A stretch of 20,501 nt of DNA from CAYMTN01 sp964393335. Lineage in GTDB: Bacteria; Chloroflexota; Anaerolineae; Aggregatilineales; Aggregatilineaceae. Both the position numbers and the translations under genes were made by a program. The first letter of the stretch is position 1; every line of letters starts with the position of its first letter. The notes under the pieces were generated by a model, which worked only from the letters and a program-made list of their open reading frames with translations, searched no databases and was not told the DNA's origin. Positions 1-7,719 of the stretch are shown in pieces. Where the stretch lies: assembly GCA_964393335.1 (NCBI GenBank), contig CAYMTN010000082.1:1-20501 (forward strand), in the 5' to 3' direction.

Positions 1-100
1 TGATTGTTCTTCCGCGATTTCCGTTTTTACCACTTGACAATCTAAAGACGTTTCGTTTTCTTGCGGCTTTCCTTACATTTGTCAGACGTACTGAGCGCCG

Positions 101-129
101 TTGCAGCACCTTTGACCGACAGCTATACT
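101..129 (+). promoter_or_regulatory. Sigma70-type promoter for rel
   Basis: TTGCAG at 101-106 and TATACT at 124-129 are separated by exactly 17 bases, close to the housekeeping consensus. Transcription would start near 136 and leave a leader of about 100 nt before the rel start codon. A better -35 alone (TTGACA at 34-39) has no matching -10 at a normal distance. The rest of 1-236 holds no gene that I can see. Confidence 0.6.
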
Positions 130-154
130 CATACAGATAGTTGAAATGACGCGC

Positions 155-185
155 GTTCGACCATACGGCGCTCGGAACGTCGAAC
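155..185 (+). other. Inverted repeat in the rel leader
   Basis: GTTCGAC at 155-161 is matched by its reverse complement GTCGAAC at 179-185, with 17 bases between. It lies in the predicted rel leader RNA and could form a modest hairpin. No T-run follows, so it is not a terminator. A regulatory role is only a possibility. Confidence 0.3.
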
Positions 186-236
186 CGAACGCACGACCCG
201 ACCGTTTTAGGCATCTGTTGCCGCTGCACAACGTCA

Positions 237-2453
237 ATGGATGACCAGGCTAACAGGCTTTGGACCATGCAGCTAACGACCACCGCAGACCTGAATAAGA
301 TTTTCCAGGCGATGCCCGGCATCTCCCGCAGCGATCACACGCTGATCGAACGGGCCTACGCGCGCGCCAGCACGGCGCACGCCGGGCAAAATCGCAAATC
401 AGGCGCGCCGTACATCACGCACTGCCTCTCCGTTGCCTTGATTCTGGCAGAAATGGGTCTGGATGCCCAAACGGTTGCTGCCGCCCTGTTACACGACGTA
501 GTGGAAGATACCGGCATCACGCGCGAGGACATCGAAGCCGAATTCGGGCCGAAGATCGCCGAACTGGTTGACGGCGTCACCAAGTTGAAGCAGCTCCCGA
601 CCGGCGTTGAAGGCATGCATGGCGGCAAAGCCGGCGACCGCGAGATGGAATACCTGCGCAAGATGTTCCTGGCAATGGGTTCGGATTTCCGCGTCATTCT
701 GATCAAGCTGGCCGACCGCCTGCATAACATGCGCACGCTCGGCCACATGCCTTCCCATAAGCAGCAGCAAAAGGCGAAGGAAACGCTCGAAATCTTCGCC
801 CCCATTGCCAGTCGGCTGGGCATCTGGCAGCTAAAATGGGAACTGGAAGACCTCGCCTTCCGCTACCTTGACCCGGAACACTACCGCGAGATCGCCGGGC
901 AGATCGACGAGCGGCGCTCGGACCGCGAGGCCTACATGCGGCGCGTCACCGCCTACATTCACGAGCAGTTCGCACGCGAAGGACTGGAAGCGGAGATACA
1001 GGGCCGCCCCAAGCACATCTACAGCATCTATCGCAAGATGGAGCGCAAACACCTGCCCTTCAACCAGATTTACGACATCCGCGCGATCCGCATGATCGTG
1101 GATACGATCCCGCAGTGTTACCAGGCCCTCGGCATCATTCACAACATCTTTCACGCCATCCCCGGCGAATTCGACGATTACATCTCGTCGCCGAAAGAAA
1201 ACGCGTACCGCAGCCTGCACACCGCCGTCCTGGACCGCGAAGGAAAAACGCTTGAGGTGCAGATTCGCACCCACGACATGCACGACGAAGCGGAATATGG
1301 CATCGCGGCGCACTGGCGCTACAAGGAAAATCGATCGTCGTCCGGAGCCGATTCCCCATTCGAGCGCCGCCTGGAACGCATCCGCCGCATGATGGAAGAC
1401 GTGCAGGAAACCGGCGACCAGGACGCCGATGGGTTCGTACAGGGGATGCTCGAACAGATCAGCCCGGAGCGCATCTACGCGTTCACGCCCAAAGGCGACA
1501 TCATCGACCTGCCCGAAGGCGCGACGCCGATCGATTTCGCCTACCACATTCACACCGAGGTTGGGCACCGCTGCCGGGGCGCGAAAGTCAATGGGCGTCT
1601 GGTCGGCCTGGATTACCAGCTCAAAAACGGCGACCGCGTCGAGATCACGACCGCCAACCGGGGTGGTCCCAGCCTGGACTGGCTCAACACCGACCTCGGC
1701 TACGCCACGACCACGCGCGCCCGCAACAAGATCAAGCAGTGGTTCCGCCGCCGCGAGCGCGAAAAGAGCATCGCATCCGGCAAGGAAGTGCTGGACCGCG
1801 AGCTGCGCAAAATCGGCAAAAGCGCCATGTCGCGCGAAGACATCGCCGCGCAGCTTGGTTTTGCCCGTACCGAAGACTTCATGGCGGCGATTGGATACGG
1901 CGAGATCACCGGGTCGCATATCAGCCTGCGCCTGCTCGAAGCCGAGCGCGACTCCGGCAAACAAGAAGACACGCTCGAAGCGACCGTCAAACGCCTGGAT
2001 GAACCGGTCAAAGCAGAGGGTATGCGCATCGACGAAACCGGCGGGCTGCTGGTCACGCTGGCCCGCTGCTGCAACCCAACCTATGGCGACGAGATCACGG
2101 GTTTCATCACGCGCGGCAAGGGCATCACCGTGCACCGTGCCGACTGCAAGAATATCCTGAACACCAATGAGCCGGAACGTATCATCAACGTCACGTGGCC
2201 GCCGGAAAGCGACCAGAGTTTCCCCGTGCCGGTGTTGATCGTCGCCTACGACCGTGAGGGCCTGATGCGTGACATCGGCGCTGTGATCGCCGACGAAAAC
2301 ATCAATATGTCGAATGTCAACATCAGCACGCGGCAGAACATCGCCACCTTCGAGCTGACGATGGAGATTCACGACCTCAAGCAGCTTGCCCGCATCTTGG
2401 CGAAGATCGAGCGTCTGCCCAACGTGGTCGAAGCCTTCCGCCGCACCGCGTAA
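237..2453 (+). CDS. rel: Long RSH (p)ppGpp synthetase/hydrolase (Rel)
   Basis: This cytoplasmic enzyme makes and degrades the alarmone (p)ppGpp in the stringent response. All long-RSH domains are visible in 738 residues: the HD hydrolase with H62, H86-D87 and the following E90-D91; the synthetase from about 255 to 360 (GRPKHIYSIYRKM at 257, ENAYRSLHT at 321, VQIRT at 341); TGS from about 411 to 472; the Cys-containing domain with CC at 611-612 and C637; and a C-terminal ACT domain from about 663. An intact HD site suggests a bifunctional enzyme. The synthetase loop reads EFDD at 311-314, the form usual in synthetase-only RelA, where bifunctional enzymes normally have RFKD. No clear ribosome binding site precedes 237; the ATG at 267 is an alternative start. 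The gene stands alone behind its own promoter. Confidence 0.95.
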   Translation: MDDQANRLWTMQLTTTADLNKIFQAMPGISRSDHTLIERAYARASTAHAGQNRKSGAPYITHCLSVALILAEMGLDAQTVAAALLHDVVEDTGITREDIEAEFGPKIAELVDGVTKLKQLPTGVEGMHGGKAGDREMEYLRKMFLAMGSDFRVILIKLADRLHNMRTLGHMPSHKQQQKAKETLEIFAPIASRLGIWQLKWELEDLAFRYLDPEHYREIAGQIDERRSDREAYMRRVTAYIHEQFAREGLEAEIQGRPKHIYSIYRKMERKHLPFNQIYDIRAIRMIVDTIPQCYQALGIIHNIFHAIPGEFDDYISSPKENAYRSLHTAVLDREGKTLEVQIRTHDMHDEAEYGIAAHWRYKENRSSSGADSPFERRLERIRRMMEDVQETGDQDADGFVQGMLEQISPERIYAFTPKGDIIDLPEGATPIDFAYHIHTEVGHRCRGAKVNGRLVGLDYQLKNGDRVEITTANRGGPSLDWLNTDLGYATTTRARNKIKQWFRRREREKSIASGKEVLDRELRKIGKSAMSREDIAAQLGFARTEDFMAAIGYGEITGSHISLRLLEAERDSGKQEDTLEATVKRLDEPVKAEGMRIDETGGLLVTLARCCNPTYGDEITGFITRGKGITVHRADCKNILNTNEPERIINVTWPPESDQSFPVPVLIVAYDREGLMRDIGAVIADENINMSNVNISTRQNIATFELTMEIHDLKQLARILAKIERLPNVVEAFRRTA

Positions 2454-2568
2454 CAGGACGATTTGCAGCGGCCCGTTTTGCCTCCCACTACCATTACAGT
2501 TCTTCCCTCATGTCTGCTAACAGGTTCAAAGTAGACGCGGCGTGCGATGAATAGTACTAATCGCTGGG

Positions 2569-2597
2569 TTGTCGCGTACCGCTTATGCGTGTATAAT
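2569..2597 (+). promoter_or_regulatory. Sigma70-type promoter for the BTAD regulator gene
   Basis: TTGTCG at 2569-2574 and a perfect TATAAT at 2592-2597 are 17 bases apart. Transcription would begin near 2604, about 94 nt before the chosen start codon. Just downstream, TATAAC occurs twice (2619-2624 and 2627-2632), which could be an operator half-site pair or chance. The remainder of the 2454-2697 gap shows no gene and no convincing rel terminator. Confidence 0.6.
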
Positions 2598-2697
2598 GCT
2601 ACCAATAAAGTTGATAGGTATAACGCTATAACAAAACAACCAGTAGGCTTTGATCCAGACGTACGCGATCAGTCTTTTCAGGATGGAGTGTCGAACG

Positions 2698-3945
2698 ATG
2701 AATATGTTAGATTCATTTACCCACGCCCGTGATCAGTTGAGAAACTTGCCGCCAGACGTGACGTTAGCGATCCTCCATCCCGACTTCCACGGCCAGCATC
2801 GCTTATTCGCAGCCGTTCTGGGCGCAAACGACCGAACCACTCTGTTCCTGTCCGTGCCCGAGTCAGGCCGGTCGTTGGCCGGGCTGCTGGCTTATCTCAG
2901 CGACGCGCTGCAACGCCAGTTGGGGCCAGACGCCCCGACGCTGACCGGCGATGCGAATACGGCTGCCGATGTCCTGGCGGGCCTGATGAACAGGGTCGGC
3001 AGCGTGACGCTGATCCTGGACGCCTTTGATCGGGTCGATCAGCAGGAAGTCGCGCCGTTCATCGCCCGGCTGGCGCTCGGTTTGTCCGGCGGCAGCCGCG
3101 TGCTGCTCAGCACGCGTGAATTACCGATCTTGCTGCTGGAACGCGACGATCTACGCGACAAAACGGTGCTGATCCCGGTCAACCCGGACAAAATGATGCT
3201 CGATTATGTGCGTGCCGCCGATAAAACGATCCTGGAGGTTCGCGCGCTGGGGCCGGGGCGCGTGTTGATCAACGGGCGTTTGATCGAGCATTGGGACGGC
3301 GTGCTGCCGCGCACCCTGTTTTTCTATTTCGTGGATCGTGGCATGACCACGCGTGACGAGATTTTCCGGACGTTCTGGCCAACCCTCACCACGCGCGAAG
3401 CGACCAACGTCTTTCACGTCACCAAACGTAAAATCAGCGAGATTCTCGGCACCGATCTGACCGTGTACTGGTCCGGTTTTTACCGCATTTCACCCGATCT
3501 CGAACTGCACTATGATGTCATCAAGTTTGCCGAAGCCGTCCAGAACGCCGCCGTCGCCAGCGATGACGAGGCGATTGTGCTGCTGCAAAACGCCATTTCG
3601 CTTTATAACGGCCCCTTCCTGAGCACGCTGAATCAAAGCTGGGTCGATCAGCGCCGGGAGGAACTGGCCTCGAACTATGCCGAGGCGCTGGCCGGACTGG
3701 CCCGCATCTACAAGAGCCGCGACAGCAAGCTCGATGCGCTCGGTTATTTCTTGCGCGCTGCCGCCACCAGCCCGCAGCGTGAAGACCTGGCCCGCGCGAT
3801 CATGGAGTTGTACAGTTCGCTCGGCAAGCCGGAAGCCGCGCTGCGTACGTACGAACGCCTGGACGCCGATCTGCACCTAACACTCGGCGTAGCGCCCGGC
3901 CCCGAAACGCAAATGCTCGCCGAAAAGATTCGCGCGTCCCTGTAA
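2698..3945 (+). CDS. BTAD/SARP-type transcriptional regulator with a degenerate ATPase half
   Basis: This is a predicted cytoplasmic DNA-binding regulator of 415 residues. Residues 20-165 resemble the nucleotide-binding half of large regulators: a Walker B-like strand is visible (VTLILDAFDRVD at 103-114), but there is no Walker A P-loop, so ATP binding is probably lost. Residues about 179-265 fit an OmpR-like winged helix. Residues about 271-410 match the helical bacterial transcriptional activator domain (WVDQRREELASNYAEALAGL at 315, then TPR-like helices). The start at 2698 is chosen because GGAG lies 9 bases upstream; in-frame TTG (2650) and ATG (2683) starts lack this. The gene has its own promoter and terminator, so it is monocistronic. 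Its targets are unknown; the amylase gene downstream is a candidate by position only. Confidence 0.8.
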   Translation: MNMLDSFTHARDQLRNLPPDVTLAILHPDFHGQHRLFAAVLGANDRTTLFLSVPESGRSLAGLLAYLSDALQRQLGPDAPTLTGDANTAADVLAGLMNRVGSVTLILDAFDRVDQQEVAPFIARLALGLSGGSRVLLSTRELPILLLERDDLRDKTVLIPVNPDKMMLDYVRAADKTILEVRALGPGRVLINGRLIEHWDGVLPRTLFFYFVDRGMTTRDEIFRTFWPTLTTREATNVFHVTKRKISEILGTDLTVYWSGFYRISPDLELHYDVIKFAEAVQNAAVASDDEAIVLLQNAISLYNGPFLSTLNQSWVDQRREELASNYAEALAGLARIYKSRDSKLDALGYFLRAAATSPQREDLARAIMELYSSLGKPEAALRTYERLDADLHLTLGVAPGPETQMLAEKIRASL

Positions 3946-3973
3946 CAGACATGCCTGAATCCGGTTTCCACCT

Positions 3974-4007
3974 GCGCCTCGTGTTGGCCCGCGAGGCGCT
4001 CTTTTTT
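3974..4007 (+). terminator. Intrinsic terminator of the BTAD regulator gene
   Basis: GCGCCTCG at 3974-3981 pairs perfectly with CGAGGCGC at 3992-3999 across a 10-base loop. A TCTTTTTT tract follows at 4000-4007. It lies 29 bases after the stop codon and immediately before the next promoter. Confidence 0.85.
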
Positions 4008-4033
4008 CCGTATCGAATCCTCCCCGCTATAAT
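4005..4033 (+). promoter_or_regulatory. Promoter for the amylase-corA unit
   Basis: A perfect TATAAT lies at 4028-4033. The -35 at the 17-base distance is weak (TTTCCG at 4005-4010) and overlaps the terminator T-tract of the previous gene. Transcription would start near 4040, and a strong AGGAGG ribosome site follows at 4051-4056. Confidence 0.5.
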
Positions 4034-4063
4034 CCGTGCGTATCTTACGCAGGAGGAACCTTG

Positions 4064-6595
4064 ATGCGTATCCGCGCCCATTCTCACGTAGTGCATATCC
4101 TGGTCGCCATGTTGCTGATCGGCGCTGCGCTGCCCGTACACGCCCAGGACGGACAGCCGGACGACAGCACGGCCCTGATCGACCGCGTCATCACCGCTGC
4201 CCAGGCTCTTGACGAGTACGCCGGCCTTGAGATCATGAGCCACTACACTACCGACCAACGCTGGACCGGCACGCTGTCAGGGCAGGTTGTCGCCGGGCAG
4301 GATGAGTCGTTCAACCGGACGGTCCAGTCCGCCGTCAATGCCGCTGACGGCGACCTCAACGTCCGCCAGCAGATCGGCATACATGACATCTGGTCGAGCG
4401 TCGAGTCCCCCGATCCGCGCGAAATGGCGCTGGAGGCCGAAACCCGCGTCGTGGACGGCGCGGTATACGTCACTGCCGCCTACATCGCGTCCGCCGAGAA
4501 TGCGCTCGCCCTGCCCGATGACTGGATCAGGTATTCCGGCCCGGCGACCCTACAGTTGTGGCCGGGGCTGCAAGTGCTCGGTTTGAGCCAACTGGTTGAT
4601 ACGCTCGGGCAGCCGTTCAGTCACCAGGTATTTAACCTGGATATCGCCCAGGCGCGCCAGCTTCTCGTCGACAAGGCGATCAGCGTCACCGCCGAAGACG
4701 GCCTCGAAGGCCAGGTTATCACCATCGACCTCGCCCCGGATGCGGCCCCTGCCCTGGGTCTGATCAGCCTGGAGGACCTGGTTACCAAGCATATCTATGA
4801 AAATCGAGACGAAGGGCACCTGGCATTTTCTTTCACCCTGTCGCCCGACTCCGGCGCGTTGGTGGCCCTGCACGTGTTGTTTGCGTTCGACGCGGCCAGC
4901 GTGGACATGACCGGCATTCCGGGCGTTCCGGCGGGGCTGATGCTGGCCGTGCACAGCACAACCGATTATCTCGTGCAGCTCTCGCCGGATGTTATCCCGC
5001 TGGAACCGGTCGAAGCGCCGCTTATCACGGTGGCCGGGCTGCCTGCCTTCGAGACGCCCGTCGTCAACAGCCCGATGTTCTGGTGGAACGACCGCGTTTT
5101 TTACGAGGTGTTCGTACGCAGTTTTTATGACAGCGACGGCGACGGCATTGGCGATTTACGCGGCCTGATCGACAAACTCGACTACCTCAACGATGGCGAC
5201 CCCGCGACGACTGCTGATCTCGGCGTCACCGGCCTGTGGCTGATGCCAGTAGCCGAGTCGCCCAGTTATCACGGCTACGACGTAACCGACTATTACACCA
5301 TCGAGTCCGATTACGGCACCAACCAGGACTTTCTTGACCTGATGGACGCCGCCCACGCGCGCGGCATGGTCGTGATCGTGGACCTTGTCATGAACCACAC
5401 CTCAAACCAGCATCCCTGGTTCGTCGCGGCCAGCGAAGGCGATCCGGCCTACGAAGACTGGTACATCTGGAGCGACAACCTGCCCCAGGACCTGTCGCCC
5501 TGGGGCAGCCAGGTCTGGCACCAGGCCGGGGACCGCTATTATTTCGGCCTGTTTTGGGAAGGTATGCCCGATCTCAACTACGAGAATCCCGCCGTCACCG
5601 CGCAGATGTACAACATCATCGACTATTGGCTGACGGACATGGGTGTGGACGGTTTCCGGCTGGACGCGATCCGGCACCTGATCGAAGATGGCCCGGTCAT
5701 GGAAAACACGCCCGCGACGCTCGCTTGGCTGCACGGCTTTCACGACTACGTGCGCTCGATCAATCCGGACGCGCTGACCGTCGGCGAGGTCTGGTCCAGC
5801 AGCGACATCGTCGCCCAGTACATCGGGGACAAAGTCGATCTGGCTTTCGAGTTTGATTTCGCGCAGGCGATCCTGTTTTCGGCGCAGTACGGCGTCAATG
5901 ACCTGCTGGTCAGCGGGCAGAATGACCTGCTTGAGCTGTACCCGACCGGGCAGTACGCGACCTTTTTGACCAATCACGATCAAAACCGCGTCATGAGCCA
6001 GTTGGCCAGCGACTCCGGCGCGGCGCGTGTTGCCGCGACCATCCTGCTCACCAGCCCCGGCGTGCCGTTTGTGTACTACGGCGAGGAAATCGGCATGGTG
6101 GGCGAAAAACCGGACGAGCGCATCCGCACGCCGATGCAGTGGGACTCGACGCGCATCAACGGCGGTTTCAGCAGCGTCTCGCCCTGGGAAATGCTGCCGA
6201 CCGGCTACCGGACGGTCAACGTCGCCAGCCAGACGGACGACCCGGCCTCGCTGCTGAGCCATTACCGCCGCCTGATCCACCTGCGCGACGAGCACGCCGC
6301 GCTGCGTACCGGCACGATCCAGCTTGTCGCCAGTTCGGATGGCGGCGTGTACAGCTTCCTGCGGTACGGCGACGACGAAACGCTGCTGGTCGTCGTCAAC
6401 CTGTCGCGCGAAACCGTCGATGGTTATACGCTCAGCGCCGATTACACGCTGCTCGGCCCGGTCACCCATGCGGACCTGCTGCTCGGTGACGGCGACGCGT
6501 CCGCGCCCAGCGTGGATGAATCAGGCGGCTTCGCGGGTTACGTCCCGCTGCCGAGCCTGCCGCCACAGAGCAGTTTCGTGATCAGCCTTCACTAG
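4064..6595 (+). CDS. Secreted GH13 alpha-glucosidase/alpha-amylase with an extra N-terminal domain
   Basis: This is a predicted exported alpha-glucan hydrolase of 843 residues. The ATG at 4064 lies 7 bases after AGGAGG. A signal peptide covers residues 1-28 (cleavage probably after AHA). Residues about 35-315 form a domain I cannot name with certainty; its beta-rich pattern resembles LolA/LppX-type lipoprotein folds. The GH13 barrel starts near 337: a Ca2+-type loop DSDGDGIGD at 356-364, DLVMNH at 440-445, nucleophile D534 in GFRLDA, acid/base E575 in VGEVW, and D639 in TNHDQNR. All three catalytic carboxylates are present. A beta-sandwich domain closes the protein. The loop and NHDQNR region fit the oligo-1,6-glucosidase/trehalose synthase side of GH13, so the exact substrate is uncertain. 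corA follows 22 bases after the stop. Confidence 0.88.
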   Translation: MRIRAHSHVVHILVAMLLIGAALPVHAQDGQPDDSTALIDRVITAAQALDEYAGLEIMSHYTTDQRWTGTLSGQVVAGQDESFNRTVQSAVNAADGDLNVRQQIGIHDIWSSVESPDPREMALEAETRVVDGAVYVTAAYIASAENALALPDDWIRYSGPATLQLWPGLQVLGLSQLVDTLGQPFSHQVFNLDIAQARQLLVDKAISVTAEDGLEGQVITIDLAPDAAPALGLISLEDLVTKHIYENRDEGHLAFSFTLSPDSGALVALHVLFAFDAASVDMTGIPGVPAGLMLAVHSTTDYLVQLSPDVIPLEPVEAPLITVAGLPAFETPVVNSPMFWWNDRVFYEVFVRSFYDSDGDGIGDLRGLIDKLDYLNDGDPATTADLGVTGLWLMPVAESPSYHGYDVTDYYTIESDYGTNQDFLDLMDAAHARGMVVIVDLVMNHTSNQHPWFVAASEGDPAYEDWYIWSDNLPQDLSPWGSQVWHQAGDRYYFGLFWEGMPDLNYENPAVTAQMYNIIDYWLTDMGVDGFRLDAIRHLIEDGPVMENTPATLAWLHGFHDYVRSINPDALTVGEVWSSSDIVAQYIGDKVDLAFEFDFAQAILFSAQYGVNDLLVSGQNDLLELYPTGQYATFLTNHDQNRVMSQLASDSGAARVAATILLTSPGVPFVYYGEEIGMVGEKPDERIRTPMQWDSTRINGGFSSVSPWEMLPTGYRTVNVASQTDDPASLLSHYRRLIHLRDEHAALRTGTIQLVASSDGGVYSFLRYGDDETLLVVVNLSRETVDGYTLSADYTLLGPVTHADLLLGDGDASAPSVDESGGFAGYVPLPSLPPQSSFVISLH

Positions 6596-6617
6596 GTTGC
6601 TGAAAGAACGGCCCCAC

Positions 6618-7577
6618 ATGACCATCACGCTGTACGATGCCCAGACAACTGAAACGCTCACCGCCGCTGACCTCCCGGCGCGGCTGGCGGCCCAGACCGG
6701 CACGATCTGGGTCGATCTGACGGGTCCCACCGACGACGACGTGCAGTTGATGCAGTCGGTTTTCCACTTTCACCCGCTGGCGATAGAAGATACGCGCAAC
6801 TTTCGCCAGCGACCGAAGGTCGAAGCCTATGCCAATTACCTGTTCATCATCCTGAACCCGGTCGTTCTGGCCGAACGGGTGCCCGTGTTCCGCGAGTTAG
6901 ACGTGTTTGTGGGGCCGAACTACATCGTGACCGTTCATCCCGGAGATGAGCCGGTCATCGCGGAAGTGCGCAGCCGTATAACCCGCGCCATAGGCGTGCA
7001 GGCCATCACGCCCAGTTACCTGCTGTACGTGCTGCTCGACGCGGTGGTAGACGGTTATTTCCCGGTCCTGGATATGCTGGAAGAGGAAATCGAACAACTG
7101 GGCGATGATATCCTCACCGATCCGAAACGCAGCTCGCTGAACCGGCTGTTCGAGCTAAAAACGGCGCTGGTCGATATGTGGCGCGTCGTGTGGCCGCAGC
7201 GCGAAATCCTCAACCAGCTCATGGACCGCAGCTTGGGCATCATCGAGCAGGACCCGCTGCGCCATTATCTGCGCGACGTCTACGATCACCTGATGTGGAT
7301 CGCGGACATGGTCAGCACGTTCCGCGATACGCTGACCAGCGTCATGGACCTGTATATGTCCGCCGTCTCAAACCGGCTGAACGTGGTCGTCAACCGGCTG
7401 ACGATCATCACGGTGGTCATCGGCGTGCTGACCGTGATCAGCGGCTTTTACGGCATGAATTTCGAGCACAACTGGCCGCCTTTTGCCAGCCCTGGCGGCG
7501 TGTTATTTGCGCTGGCGCTGATGGTATCCATCCCCGCCGCGCTGCTGGCCATCTTCCGCAAGTTGGGCTGGTACTGA
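6618..7577 (+). CDS. corA: CorA-family magnesium/divalent cation channel
   Basis: This is a predicted inner-membrane Mg2+ (or Co2+/Ni2+) channel of 319 residues, the usual CorA length. A large cytoplasmic N-terminal domain with long helices (about 133-250) precedes two membrane segments (about 259-278 and 293-313). The selectivity signature YGMN is at 278-281, in the loop after the first segment. The C terminus is basic, as in the family. The ATG at 6618 is preferred over an in-frame TTG at 6597, although neither has a strong ribosome site. The gene starts 22 bases after the amylase stop, so the two are probably cotranscribed, although no functional link is evident. The related zinc transporter ZntB is a less likely alternative. 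Confidence 0.9.
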   Translation: MTITLYDAQTTETLTAADLPARLAAQTGTIWVDLTGPTDDDVQLMQSVFHFHPLAIEDTRNFRQRPKVEAYANYLFIILNPVVLAERVPVFRELDVFVGPNYIVTVHPGDEPVIAEVRSRITRAIGVQAITPSYLLYVLLDAVVDGYFPVLDMLEEEIEQLGDDILTDPKRSSLNRLFELKTALVDMWRVVWPQREILNQLMDRSLGIIEQDPLRHYLRDVYDHLMWIADMVSTFRDTLTSVMDLYMSAVSNRLNVVVNRLTIITVVIGVLTVISGFYGMNFEHNWPPFASPGGVLFALALMVSIPAALLAIFRKLGWY

Positions 7578-7647
7578 GCGTTACTTACCAGTCTTCTAAC
7601 CGTAAAATTTCCGTGACACATAAACCCCTCTGTCCATAGTGTCCCAT

Positions 7648-7676
7648 TTGACTCGCCTCTGATTATGTGTTTTAGT
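7648..7676 (+). promoter_or_regulatory. Possible promoter for the Vps62-like gene
   Basis: TTGACT at 7648-7653 and TTTAGT at 7671-7676 are 17 bases apart. The -35 matches five of six consensus bases and the -10 matches four. It would give a leader of about 37 nt with GAGGAG at 7703-7708. No terminator is visible after corA, so read-through is also possible. Confidence 0.4.
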
Positions 7677-7719
7677 TGGGTTGTCCTACGCTTCAAAAGA
7701 GTGAGGAGAGCCAACCCCG

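Noticed and set aside
831..2372. Long minus-strand open frame opposite rel (513 codons)
   Set aside because: It mirrors a strongly recognisable gene in GC-rich DNA. Its His/Asp/Val-rich translation resembles no family.
2547..2732. Small plus-strand open frame upstream of the BTAD regulator
   Set aside because: It spans the TATAAT promoter and overlaps the regulator start, and has no ribosome site.
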